This document shows positions 8,075 through 16,259 of a DNA stretch of 64,000 bases, one piece after another. Origin of the DNA: Acidiferrum sp963771295. Lineage in GTDB: Bacteria; Acidobacteriota; Terriglobia; Acidiferrales; UBA7541. The translations under genes and the position numbers were made by a program. Each line of letters starts with the position of its first letter. Position 1 is the first letter of the stretch. The stretch covers positions 1 to 64,000 of the forward strand of contig CAVYTB010000017.1 in assembly GCA_963771295.1 (NCBI GenBank), written 5' to 3'. A model generated the notes under the pieces. The model made no database searches. It had not been told where the DNA came from and was given only the letters and a program-made list of their open reading frames with translations.

Positions 8075-9250
8075 ATGCGACAGAAAATACAAATCGCTCT
8101 GATCGCGGCGGGCATGATTGCGGCGGGGTGCGGGGGTGGCATGGAAAGCACGCCGCAAAAAACCGAAGTTGTGCAGGGATTACACGTACAAAAAGTGCAA
8201 TTGCAAAACGTCGTGGACGAGCTAGAAGCGCCAGGAAGCGTAATTGCACAATCCACGGCCCAGGTAGCAGCGAGAGCGATGGGCACGGTGCTGCAGGTCG
8301 CAGTGCGGGAGGGCGACAACGTAAAGCGTGGACAAGTGCTTGCGCAATTGGATGAGCGAGAGTTGTCTGCACTCCGCAGCGCAGCGCAAGCGGCATCTCG
8401 GGGCGCAAGCGCCGGAGTGGTGCAATCGACCAAGGCGGTGGCTGCGGCACAAGCGCAGGCCGATGTCATGAAGAAAACCTATGACCGCTATAACTACCTG
8501 AAAGAGCAGAAGTCGGTGAGTCCCCAGGAGTTTGACGAGATTGCGGCGAAGCAGGATGCGGCGCAAGCGAATCTTGAACAAGCACAGGCAGCGTTAAGTC
8601 AATCCGAAGCAGTTGTGGCACAAGCCGAGTCGGAAGTTCATGCGGCTGAGAGCGTGGCGAGTTACGCGCGCGTGGTGGCGCCGTTTGACGGACGAGTGAT
8701 TCGTAGGTCAGTAGAACCCGGCTCATTAGTCTCGCCAGGAATGCCGCTGTTCGTGGTCGAGGACACTTCGCACTACCAACTGGAAACCACGCTACCTGCT
8801 GAAGCCCTCGCAGCCGTGAAGAAGAATACCTTGGCACGAGTGCAGTTGGATGCATCGCCGGCGAAGTCTCTGTCAGGAAAGGTGGCCGAGATTGAGGCAG
8901 GGGCAGATCCGACATCGCACACATTGAAGGCGCGCGTGGACTTGCCGAAAGAGTCTGGAGTTCAGTCCGGGATGTTCGGGCGAGCCTATTTTGCGCAAGG
9001 AGAGAAGCGGACCCTTGTGTTGCCGACCGAGACGCTGGCGAGTCGCGGCCAACTGCGCGGGATTTATGTCGTGGACGGCACGGGCCTGATCCACTGGCGT
9101 GTTGTGACACTGGGAAAAAGTACAGGCAATCAGGTTGAGGTGTTGTCAGGACTAAATGAGGGAGAAGTCGTTGTCCTGAATCCTGGTAGCCAGGAACTGG
9201 ATGGGAAGAAGACTGCCACATCGCCCACGGGCGGGGAGAAGCATTCGTGA
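8075..9250 (+). CDS. RND efflux periplasmic adaptor (membrane fusion protein)
   Basis: The adaptor joins the inner-membrane RND pump to the TolC-like duct. It has a lipoprotein signal (ALIAAGMIAAGC), a barrel/lipoyl half (GTVLQVAVREGDNVKRGQ), a long alpha hairpin rich in Ala/Gln (about residues 95-190), the second lipoyl half (VVAPFDGRVIRRSVEPGSLV) and C-terminal barrels. I chose 8075 because it follows GGGAG and gives a clean lipobox; an ATG at 8045 overlapping the upstream stop is the alternative. Its end overlaps the GTG start of the pump. Substrate cannot be assigned. Confidence 0.92.
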   Translation: MRQKIQIALIAAGMIAAGCGGGMESTPQKTEVVQGLHVQKVQLQNVVDELEAPGSVIAQSTAQVAARAMGTVLQVAVREGDNVKRGQVLAQLDERELSALRSAAQAASRGASAGVVQSTKAVAAAQAQADVMKKTYDRYNYLKEQKSVSPQEFDEIAAKQDAAQANLEQAQAALSQSEAVVAQAESEVHAAESVASYARVVAPFDGRVIRRSVEPGSLVSPGMPLFVVEDTSHYQLETTLPAEALAAVKKNTLARVQLDASPAKSLSGKVAEIEAGADPTSHTLKARVDLPKESGVQSGMFGRAYFAQGEKRTLVLPTETLASRGQLRGIYVVDGTGLIHWRVVTLGKSTGNQVEVLSGLNEGEVVVLNPGSQELDGKKTATSPTGGEKHS

Positions 9251-12200
9251 AGCGCGGGCTGGCAGGAAAAATCGCGCATGCGTTTATCGATTCTCCGCTT
9301 ACGCCGCTCGTGATCGTGACTGCATTGCAGTTGGGGCTGTTCAGCATCTGGCAAACGCCTCGAGAAGAGGAACCGCAAATTGTCGTGCCGATGCTGGATG
9401 TGTTTGTAAGCATGCCGGGCGCTTCGGCACAGGAGGTCGAGCAGCGCGTAACCATTCCGATGGAGCGCCTGCTCAACGAAGTTTCTGGTGTCGAGTACCT
9501 CTATTCAATAAGCCAACCCGGCGGCGCCCTGGTGATTGTGCGTTTTTACGTTGGGATTAAAGAAGAGGATGCCATTGTCCGGACCTACAACAAACTGTAC
9601 TCAAACTTTGACCGCATCCCACAGGGCGCAAGTCAACCACTGATCAAGGCACGGTCGATTGACGACGTTCCGGTATTGGCAATGACGTTTTGGGGAAAGA
9701 ACTACGAAGGAGCTGCCCTGCGGCGAATCGCAGCGGAAGCGCAACAGAGCGTCAAACAGGTGGCAAATGTGTCGGAGACCACGCTTCTCGGAGGAGAAAA
9801 GCGCGAACTCAAGGTTACGCTCGATACGCAGAAACTTGCAGCCTATCATCTCGGCCCATTGGCGATAGCGCGGGCACTCCAAACGAGCAACCAGCGCCTG
9901 CAGGCTGGATCGTTTGCCGAGGGCAACCAGGAATTCGCGGTGGAAGCGGGAAGTTTTCTCCAAAGCGCAGAGGAAGCGCGAAAGATCGTGGTTGCCGTTC
10001 AAAGTGGCCGTCCGGTCTATCTCGGGGATGTGGCCACAGTAACAGACGGTCCGGAAGAACCCACGGATTATGTCTATTTCGCAACGGGCGGGGCTGCAAA
10101 CGCGTCCGGAGGGACATACCCGGCAGTTACATTGACAGTGGCAAAGCGCAAGGGAGCCAACGCAACAAATGTTTCACAAGACGTACTTGCGAAAATCGAT
10201 TCCCTGCGCGGCTACGTGATCCCAAACGATCTGGAAGTCACGGTCACGAGAAACTATGGCCAGACCGCCAAGCACAAATCGGACGAACTTCTGAAACACC
10301 TTTTCCTCGCAACCATTTCCGTGACGATCCTTGTTGGTTTGGCGCTAGGATGGCGCGAATCGGGCGTCGTGCTGCTGGCTATCCCTGTTACGTTGGCACT
10401 TACGCTGTTCATCTTTTATGCCTACGGTTACACGCTGAATCGAGTAACCCTCTTCGCACTGATATTTTCCATAGGCATTCTTGTGGACGATGCGATTGTC
10501 GTGGTCGAAAACATCGTGCGACATTTTCGTTTACCGGAAAGTCAGGGGCGATCGTGGAGCGACGTGGCGGTCGAAGCAGTGGACGAGGTCGGAAATCCGA
10601 CGATCCTGGCGACCTTTGCCGTGATTGCAGCGATTCTACCCATGGCGTTTGTTCGCGGTCTCATGGGGCCATACATGCGGCCCATTCCAGTTGGCGCCTC
10701 CGCAGCCATGTTGTTTTCACTCATGGTCGCATTTGTCGTATCGCCATGGGCTGCGCTGCGATTGTTGCGTGGACACACCGGAAAACATACCGAAGGTGAA
10801 GCGGAAGGAGGAACTACAAGGTTTTACCGCAAATTGATGGGTGGACTGATTCAGAACTGGCGGAAACGCTGGGCATTTCTGGCGACGGTGGTGGTGCTCT
10901 TATTGCTGGCCTGCTCGCTGGTCGCCTTCAAGGCCGTGCGCGTCAAGATGCTGCCGTTCGATAACAAAAGCGAATTCCAAGTGATTGTGGATATGCCGGA
11001 GGGTACACCGCTCGAACGCACGCTCGCTGTGGAACAGGAGATCGGCACGTATCTCCACACCTACCCGGAGGTGGTGAACTTCCAAACCTATGCCGGGACG
11101 TCAGGACCATACAACTTTAATGGGCTGGTGCGGCACTACTACTTGCGGAGAGGCGCAAATCAGGGCGACATCCAGGTGAATTTGCGGTCGATCGACGAAC
11201 GCAAACGGCAGAGCCACGAAATCGCGAAAGAGATGCGCGGGCCGATTCAGGAGATTGCGAAGAAATGGAATGCGCGCGTGAAAGTGGCGGAAGTTCCGCC
11301 AGGACCTCCGGTGGTGTCAACGCTGGTAGCGGAAGTGTACGGGCCGGATTATCAGCGGCAAATCGAAGTGGCGCGACAGGTCCGCAAGATTTTCGAGGAC
11401 ACTCCGGGGGTCGTGGACGTGGACTGGTATGTGGTGGCGGACCAGAAGAAACTCGATTTTCAGGTGCAGCAGGATAAAGCGGCGATGCGGGGAATTTCAC
11501 CGGAAGAGGTCTCTCAATCGGTGGCAATGGCCGTTGGTGGATCTCAAGTTGGGCTGATGCACAAGCCCAGTGAGCGCGAAGACGTTCCGATACGTGTACA
11601 ACTGTCGCGCGAAAGCCGTTCAAGTGACGAGGCGCTGCGCGGTTTGTATCTCGATTCACCAGATGGAGCGATGGTGCCACTAGGTGAATTAGCAAAAGTG
11701 CAGGAAGGGACGATCGACAAGAACATTTATCGGAAAAATCAACGCGAAGTCGTTTACGTAACTGCGGATGTGGCCGGAGCGGAGGAAAGCCCCGTATACG
11801 CAATCGGAAAATTGGGAGACCAAATTGATGCGTTGAAAATTCCAGAAGGGTACAGGATCGAGCAATTCACTGCGATTCAGCCACCCGACACAAAAAAGTT
11901 AGCGATCAAGTGGGACGGCGAATGGCACATCACCTACGAAGTGTTTCGAGATTTGGGGTTGGCGTTTGCGGCGGTGCTGGTATTGATTTACGTGCTGGTC
12001 GTTGGATGGTTCGGCTCCTTCAAGACGCCGCTGGTGATTATGGCCCCCATCCCGCTGACATTGGTGGGAATTTTGCCGGCGCACGCACTGATGGGAGCTT
12101 TCTTCACCGCAACTTCCATGATTGGTTTCATAGCGGGAGCCGGAATTATCGTTCGCAATTCCATCATCCTTGTGGACTTTATTGAATTGCGACGCTCGCA

Positions 12201-12465
12201 CGGCATGCCCCTTGAGGAGGCCGTTGTTGACGCTGGAGCCGTCCGATTTCGGCCGATGCTTTTGACTGCGGCGGCGGTGGTCGTTGGGGCAGGTGTCATT
12301 CTCTTTGACCCGATCTTTCAGGGTCTCGCCATTTCATTGATGGCTGGAGAAGTAGCATCCACCGTTCTTTCGCGCATGGCCGTGCCGGTTCTCTATTACA
12401 TGTCCCAGCGGCAAAGCCTAAATCCCGGTTCTGCGACAGAAGGACCTGCAAGTGTCAATTCTTAG
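9247..12465 (+). CDS. RND-family efflux pump, inner-membrane subunit (first operon)
   Basis: A 1072-residue proton-driven pump of the AcrB/HAE1 type. It has one N-terminal transmembrane helix, two large periplasmic loops and two blocks of five to six helices. GILVDDAIVVVENIVRHF keeps the paired Asp of the proton relay. The second helix block contains GFIAGAGIIVRNSIILVDFIEL. The GTG start at 9247 overlaps the adaptor stop (GTGA). It forms a tripartite exporter with the two upstream genes. OsmC and the DUF2892 neighbours hint at export of reactive or thiol-active compounds, but this is only inference. Confidence 0.94.
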   Translation: MKRGLAGKIAHAFIDSPLTPLVIVTALQLGLFSIWQTPREEEPQIVVPMLDVFVSMPGASAQEVEQRVTIPMERLLNEVSGVEYLYSISQPGGALVIVRFYVGIKEEDAIVRTYNKLYSNFDRIPQGASQPLIKARSIDDVPVLAMTFWGKNYEGAALRRIAAEAQQSVKQVANVSETTLLGGEKRELKVTLDTQKLAAYHLGPLAIARALQTSNQRLQAGSFAEGNQEFAVEAGSFLQSAEEARKIVVAVQSGRPVYLGDVATVTDGPEEPTDYVYFATGGAANASGGTYPAVTLTVAKRKGANATNVSQDVLAKIDSLRGYVIPNDLEVTVTRNYGQTAKHKSDELLKHLFLATISVTILVGLALGWRESGVVLLAIPVTLALTLFIFYAYGYTLNRVTLFALIFSIGILVDDAIVVVENIVRHFRLPESQGRSWSDVAVEAVDEVGNPTILATFAVIAAILPMAFVRGLMGPYMRPIPVGASAAMLFSLMVAFVVSPWAALRLLRGHTGKHTEGEAEGGTTRFYRKLMGGLIQNWRKRWAFLATVVVLLLLACSLVAFKAVRVKMLPFDNKSEFQVIVDMPEGTPLERTLAVEQEIGTYLHTYPEVVNFQTYAGTSGPYNFNGLVRHYYLRRGANQGDIQVNLRSIDERKRQSHEIAKEMRGPIQEIAKKWNARVKVAEVPPGPPVVSTLVAEVYGPDYQRQIEVARQVRKIFEDTPGVVDVDWYVVADQKKLDFQVQQDKAAMRGISPEEVSQSVAMAVGGSQVGLMHKPSEREDVPIRVQLSRESRSSDEALRGLYLDSPDGAMVPLGELAKVQEGTIDKNIYRKNQREVVYVTADVAGAEESPVYAIGKLGDQIDALKIPEGYRIEQFTAIQPPDTKKLAIKWDGEWHITYEVFRDLGLAFAAVLVLIYVLVVGWFGSFKTPLVIMAPIPLTLVGILPAHALMGAFFTATSMIGFIAGAGIIVRNSIILVDFIELRRSHGMPLEEAVVDAGAVRFRPMLLTAAAVVVGAGVILFDPIFQGLAISLMAGEVASTVLSRMAVPVLYYMSQRQSLNPGSATEGPASVNS

Positions 12466-12481
12466 TTCTAGGAGGAACATC

Positions 12482-12670
12482 ATGACAGTTGAAAGGTATC
12501 TGCGATTAATCGCTGGCTTCTTTGTGCTTCTTTCGCTCGCTCTGGGGTACTGGGTAAGCCCATACTGGTTTCTCTTCACAACCTTCGTTGGGCTGAATTT
12601 GTTTCAGTCAGCTTTCACGAATTGGTGCCCCATGATGGCGATTCTTCGTAAGGCTGGAGTCCGGACCTAA
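12482..12670 (+). CDS. Small DUF2892-type inner-membrane protein (second copy)
   Basis: A 62-residue protein with two hydrophobic helices (LIAGFFVLLSLALGYWV and WFLFTTFVGLNLFQSAF) followed by TNWCPMMAILRKAG, the Cys-Pro ending of the DUF2892 group. AGGAGG lies just upstream of the ATG at 12482. It begins 16 bp after the RND gene, so it is probably the last gene of the operon, mirroring the related gene at 5898. Function unknown. Confidence 0.85.
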   Translation: MTVERYLRLIAGFFVLLSLALGYWVSPYWFLFTTFVGLNLFQSAFTNWCPMMAILRKAGVRT

Positions 12671-12700
12671 AGTCAGCGCAAAAAGCATTCGGAACGGACG

Positions 12701-13048
12701 ATGAAGACCATTTTGCAGATCGAATTCTCTCCGGGGCTTCTCGAAGACCGCGGTGCCATTTTGCGGCGCTATGGCTGCACGGTAATGTCTGTCTTGGGAT
12801 TTGACGAGGCTCAGGCATTTAACCCAGTAGCCCACAATGTGGGAGTGGTTGTGATTGGCCATGGTGCTCCGCGAGAGGAACGCCAGCAACTCGTTTCGCG
12901 CTTTCGAGAAAAGGTTCCTAACATCACGATTGTTTGCCTACTGAGATATACCGATAAGCCGTTCCCAGAAGCGGATTTTAATGTCCCCGCAGACAACCCT
13001 GTCCTTTGGGAGAGGACAGTTGTTCAGGCCTCTCAGTGCTACCACTGA
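12701..13048 (+). CDS. Receiver-like small protein of unknown function
   Basis: A 115-residue protein with alternating beta/alpha pattern (MKTILQIEFSPGLLEDRGAI; VGVVVIGHGAP; ITIVCLLRY) like a CheY receiver. It lacks an obvious phosphoacceptor Asp: the position after the third strand reads IGHGAP. It may be a degenerate receiver. The start at 12701 has no strong ribosome-binding site. Its stop lies inside a perfect hairpin at 13031-13050 and it faces the UspA remnant. Confidence 0.6.
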   Translation: MKTILQIEFSPGLLEDRGAILRRYGCTVMSVLGFDEAQAFNPVAHNVGVVVIGHGAPREERQQLVSRFREKVPNITIVCLLRYTDKPFPEADFNVPADNPVLWERTVVQASQCYH

Positions 13049-13050
13049 GA
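13031..13050. terminator. Hairpin at convergent gene ends
   Basis: TCTCAGTG-CTAC-CACTGAGA forms an 8-bp perfect stem with a 4-base loop across the stop of the receiver-like gene. It could serve as a bidirectional terminator, but no T-run follows on either strand. It also coincides with the point where the UspA coding similarity ends. Confidence 0.35.
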
Positions 13051-13159
13051 AACAGTGCAGCATCTTGATTTCCGTCGTTTGTGGATTAAAGTGCGTAGCC
13101 ACTTGTTCGACGGCTGCTTGCGAATATTCCGAATCATCTACAGCGAGCAGAAGCCTCAT
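13043..13159 (-). pseudogene. Truncated UspA (universal stress protein) remnant
   Basis: The frame starting at ATG 13159 reads MRLLLAVDDSEYSQAAVEQ and continues through TEIKMLHCFSVV, a textbook UspA first strand and helix. After about 39 residues the similarity stops and the frame runs antisense through the receiver-like gene to a stop at 12938. A normal UspA has about 140 residues or more, so at least two thirds are missing. The IS21 element starts 70 bp upstream of its start codon; a deletion associated with the element is the likely cause. Confidence 0.6.
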
Positions 13160-13230
13160 AAATACTCCCATTGTTCCTTTGGGGGCCATTAACCGCGGAC
13201 CGTTAAAACCGGGCAAGGAGCTTTTGAACC

Positions 13231-13283
13231 TCAGGGGTCACGTCAAAAGCGGCCAACGGGGGTCATGTCAAAACCGGCCAACG
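13231..13283. repeat. IS21 left-end terminal repeats (two copies)
   Basis: Two successive copies of a repeat containing AAAA(G/C)CGGCCAACG, preceded by GGGGTCA(C/T)GTC. They are inverted relative to the right-end copies and are the probable transposase-binding sites of the end nearest istB. Confidence 0.8.
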
Positions 13284-13307
13284 GATGTGGCCCGGGACAA
13301 GGTTCTT

Positions 13308-14063
13308 TTATCCCATCTTCTCTTGATCGGGCAAGTCTGTTTTCGTTCTCCAGCTCCGTGGTCCGCATTTCAGTATATGCCCGTGGTGTAGCAGCCGGTC
13401 GAGCATCGCGGTAACCGCCGCGCTGTCTCCGAGCAGTTTGCCCCAGTCTTCCACAGGGCGGTTCGAGGTGACCATGGTGCTGGCGCGTTCGTGACGGCGC
13501 ATCACGATCTCGAGCAGTTCTTCTGCCGCGGTGGGTGCTAGCTTGCGCATGCCCAGATCATCGATGATCAGCAGCGGCACGGTGGCCAGGAGCTCCATGT
13601 GCTCCTTGCGGGTTCCATCGATGGTGGCTTCCGTGATTTCCTCAAGCAGCTTGTGGGCCTCGCGGTAGAGCACTCGATAGCCCTGTCCGATCACCGCTTG
13701 ACCGATGGCCTGGGCCAAGTGACTTTTGCCAGTGCCAGGTGGGCCTAGGAAAAGTGAGTCTTCGCGGCGAGCGATGAACGCAGCGGTCGCCAGATCGAAG
13801 ACCATGCTTCGATTCATCTTTTTGTTGAAGTTGAAATCGAAGTTGTCGAGGGTTTTCTGCGAATCGCGAAACTGTGCTTGTTTTCTTCGTCGCTCCAGCA
13901 GCCGGTCGGTTCGGCGTGTGAGTTCATCCGACACCAGACAGGAAAGGAAGTCGATGGGTGCCATCGGTTCCGCCTGGGCTTGGTGCAGACGCGTCTCGAG
14001 CACGGCGGCGATGCCGCCGAGGCGCAGTTGTCGTAACGCACGATTGAGTTCGATTAAATTCAT
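13308..14063 (-). CDS. istB: IS21-family helper ATPase IstB
   Basis: A 251-residue DnaC/DnaA-like AAA+ protein that selects targets and stimulates the IstA transposase. It has an N-terminal helical region, the Walker A FLGPPGTGKSHLAQA, Walker B PLLIIDDLGM and a sensor MVTSNRP. The length is normal. Its ATG overlaps the istA stop (ATGA), which is standard for IS21-family elements. No damage is visible. Confidence 0.95.
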   Translation of the reverse strand: MNLIELNRALRQLRLGGIAAVLETRLHQAQAEPMAPIDFLSCLVSDELTRRTDRLLERRRKQAQFRDSQKTLDNFDFNFNKKMNRSMVFDLATAAFIARREDSLFLGPPGTGKSHLAQAIGQAVIGQGYRVLYREAHKLLEEITEATIDGTRKEHMELLATVPLLIIDDLGMRKLAPTAAEELLEIVMRRHERASTMVTSNRPVEDWGKLLGDSAAVTAMLDRLLHHGHILKCGPRSWRTKTDLPDQEKMG

Positions 14064-15646
14064 TCGGATTGCTCCTTGAGTTTGAGATTGATGAAATCGC
14101 GATACTCGGTGAGTTCACGGATCAGCGGATCGACTTGCCGAAGAGTCAGTTGTGGTCGGCGCTCGAGATAACGGCGTACGAAACGATACTCCGGCACACC
14201 GATCTCGATCGCCGCGGTACAAGCATCTTCCAGTGCCGCCGTGCCGTATTTCTTGGCCAAGGAGAGGATCCCCAGGATGCGGCGAATGCCCGCCTCCCCT
14301 TGTCGCTGATAGATGGCCACAGAAAGTACGCCGATCTGCCTGCCAGCGTGTCCTGCGCGGCGCAACAGCTGTGCGGTGCTCAACGGCATTTTCTTTGGGT
14401 AGTCTTCGTCCTTGATGCGATACCAGCCGCGTTTCTGGCGAATATGCTCGCGGAGAAGTTGATTCGTACCGGGATGCAGGATGCGTACGTGTAACGCATC
14501 CCATTGCACTTTGACGCTTCGTCCGATCCATCCCGGTGGTAGTCCGTAATAAGCTGCTTCGACTTCTACACAGCCGTCGAGATGAACGACGCGTTCTCCA
14601 TACTGGTAGTAGCGGAAGGGTTCGAGCGGAAGAGGAAGCAGCGTGGGTTTTTCCTCGGCGAACATGGCTGCCACTTGCCGTTTTGTGGTGCCATGAATGC
14701 GCGTATCGGCCCAGCGTTCTTCCCAGCGATCCAGATAAGCCTGCGCTTCTTCCAGACTCTCGAAGCGCTGGCCTTTGAGTGGAGTTTTCTGTGCATGTCC
14801 GACACCCGCTTCTACTTTCCCTTTGCGATCGGGATCTTTAATCCGGCACGGCATCGCCACCACGCCGTAGTGTGCGAGTACATCTCGAAACAACGGGTTG
14901 AGTGTGGGATCGTAGATGTCCGCTACGAGGACTCCCTCGCGCAGATTATCGAGCACCACGATGCGCGGACACCCACCGAGTCGACGAAACGCTTTCTCAT
15001 GGAGTTCCGCCCAGACACGGGAACTCGAACGCCAGAGTAACAGCCGCACCGACTTGCGACTGTAACCGAGAGTCAGCACGAACAGTCGGGTTCGACGGTA
15101 TTTCCCGCTTTGCGGATCACGAACCATGGGGCCCGATCCGTAATCGACCTGCCCTTCTTCACCAGCAGCGGTCTGGATAATCCCCACGGCTTCTGGCAGC
15201 GCGGTTCCATGGAGCTTGCGAACAAAACGCTTCACTGTCTGATAGCTTCCAGAAAATCCGTGATCGGAAACCAGGTCCTGCCAGATGGCTTTGCCATTGC
15301 GTCCACGACGGAGCCCCTGATCGATCAGTTCGCGGTACGGCTCGCAGGCGCTGGTAGCTCGATCCTGGTTGCCCATGGGAGGTGAAATCGGCAGGCTAAA
15401 GTCGGGGGTCACCTCGTTGGCCGGTTTTGAATCTGCCGGGTCGGGGGTCACCTCATTGGCCGGTTTTGCCGGCGCTCGTCGTCCCCAGGCACCGGGTGGT
15501 CGTACTGCGATCCCCGCCGCCTTGAGGTAAGCGCCTGCTGTCTCTCGACGCACACCTGTGGCTTGCTCGATGCGCCGTAGCGGCCATCCGAGCTTCCCGA
15601 GTGCGATAACTTGTTGTTTCTTCTCTTCGCTCAAGACATTGCTCAT
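14060..15646 (-). CDS. istA: IS21-family transposase IstA with terminal-repeat-derived insert
   Basis: A DDE transposase of 528 residues. It has an N-terminal helix-turn-helix (GWPLRRIEQATGVRRETAGAYL), a retroviral-integrase core (EEGQVDYGSG for the first Asp, VVLDNLREGV for the second, and a Glu in KGKVEAGVGHAQK) and a C-terminal beta domain. The start at 15646 is preferred over the longer frame. Residues 61-69 and 74-82 are an exact tandem KPANEVTPD repeat with a 13-residue period. It is encoded by two copies of the element's own end repeat, an unusual case of terminal sequence within coding sequence. Confidence 0.95.
   Translation of the reverse strand: MSNVLSEEKKQQVIALGKLGWPLRRIEQATGVRRETAGAYLKAAGIAVRPPGAWGRRAPAKPANEVTPDPADSKPANEVTPDFSLPISPPMGNQDRATSACEPYRELIDQGLRRGRNGKAIWQDLVSDHGFSGSYQTVKRFVRKLHGTALPEAVGIIQTAAGEEGQVDYGSGPMVRDPQSGKYRRTRLFVLTLGYSRKSVRLLLWRSSSRVWAELHEKAFRRLGGCPRIVVLDNLREGVLVADIYDPTLNPLFRDVLAHYGVVAMPCRIKDPDRKGKVEAGVGHAQKTPLKGQRFESLEEAQAYLDRWEERWADTRIHGTTKRQVAAMFAEEKPTLLPLPLEPFRYYQYGERVVHLDGCVEVEAAYYGLPPGWIGRSVKVQWDALHVRILHPGTNQLLREHIRQKRGWYRIKDEDYPKKMPLSTAQLLRRAGHAGRQIGVLSVAIYQRQGEAGIRRILGILSLAKKYGTAALEDACTAAIEIGVPEYRFVRRYLERRPQLTLRQVDPLIRELTEYRDFINLKLKEQSE
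15404..15467. repeat. Two internal copies of the IS end repeat within istA
   Basis: GGGGGTCACCTC(G/A)TTGGCCGGTTTT occurs at 15404-15428 and 15443-15467, spaced 39 bp (13 codons, in frame). The second copy shares CCTCATTGGCCGGTTTTG with the outer repeat of the right end, in the same orientation. They encode the duplicated KPANEVTPD peptide. Confidence 0.85.
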
Positions 15647-15697
15647 GCTGACAGAGGCTATAGGCCCTCTCGTCAGAGTCAATGTCCCGGGTTTTAT

Positions 15698-15749
15698 CGT
15701 TGGCCGGTTTTCAGGTGACCCTCATTGGCCGGTTTTGGGTGATCCCTGA
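15698..15749. repeat. IS21 right-end terminal repeats (two copies)
   Basis: Two adjacent copies, at 15698-15722 and 15723-15749, both start C(G/A)TTGGCCGGTTTT and continue into a GTGA(C/T)CC motif. They are inverted with respect to the left-end copies and lie just upstream of istA, where they may also overlap its promoter. Confidence 0.8.
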
Positions 15750-15751
15750 GG

Positions 15752-16259
15752 GTAACTAGCGTTAAGATTCAAATTGGATTCGGCATTAAGCATGGGACCG
15801 AAAAAATGAGGGTGGACTGAGGTCAAGAACCTACCCAAAAAGTCGATAATTCTTGACTCTACTTGCTACTAATTTCGACTGATTTGAGGGTATCGGATCC
15901 TCTTTGGATTCTGGCGGTTGAAGGAAAATAAAAATGCGCATTGAAAACAAGAGACATACCAACGCTCACCAACCCCTCACCTCCCACTCAGCAACGGAGG
16001 CTTCAATCCCCCCCTCTCCGCCATAGCACAAATCATCAGTAAATATGCGGCTATTCGTGTCTTGCTACTACTTTTCTGATGATTACTACAATTAAATATA
16101 CCTCCGTAAAAATAAAGATCGATTTAAAATCGCGGAAGATCTGCGTCTCGTATGTTCTCGGTTGTCCCCGGTGTTGTAGGAAACATGACGGTAGAGGTGG
16201 AATTTAAGTCCCTTCGGATGGTCGATCATCGCCAACGTTGGAACCCCGCAGGAACGAAA
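15752..16259. other. Gene-free tract between IS21 and the second efflux operon
   Basis: No supported gene. Much of it is clearly more AT-rich than the neighbourhood, with stops in all frames. A short dyad CGATTTAAAATCG occurs near 16121, and the last 100 bp are downstream sequence of the phosphatase gene. An in-frame stretch starting at 16152 runs into antisense of that gene and is not supported. It may be foreign DNA that arrived with or before the IS element. Confidence 0.5.

Larger units (their letters stand above)
13229..15751 (-). mobile_element. IS21-family insertion sequence with istA-istB
   Basis: A complete element of about 2.5 kb. It carries the istA/istB pair on the minus strand and multiple terminal repeats. 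The ends match as CCTCAGG(G/A)TCAC in inverted orientation, and each end carries two copies of a repeat with core TTGGCCGGTTTT. No convincing target-site duplication is visible: the left flank ends cttttgaa and the right flank begins gtaactag. This fits loss of flanking DNA, for which the UspA remnant is independent evidence. Both genes are uninterrupted, so the element may be active. Confidence 0.9.

Noticed and set aside
12938..13216. 92-residue intact protein containing the UspA-like start
   Set aside because: Only the first part after 13159 resembles UspA; the rest is antisense to the receiver-like gene and not family-like.
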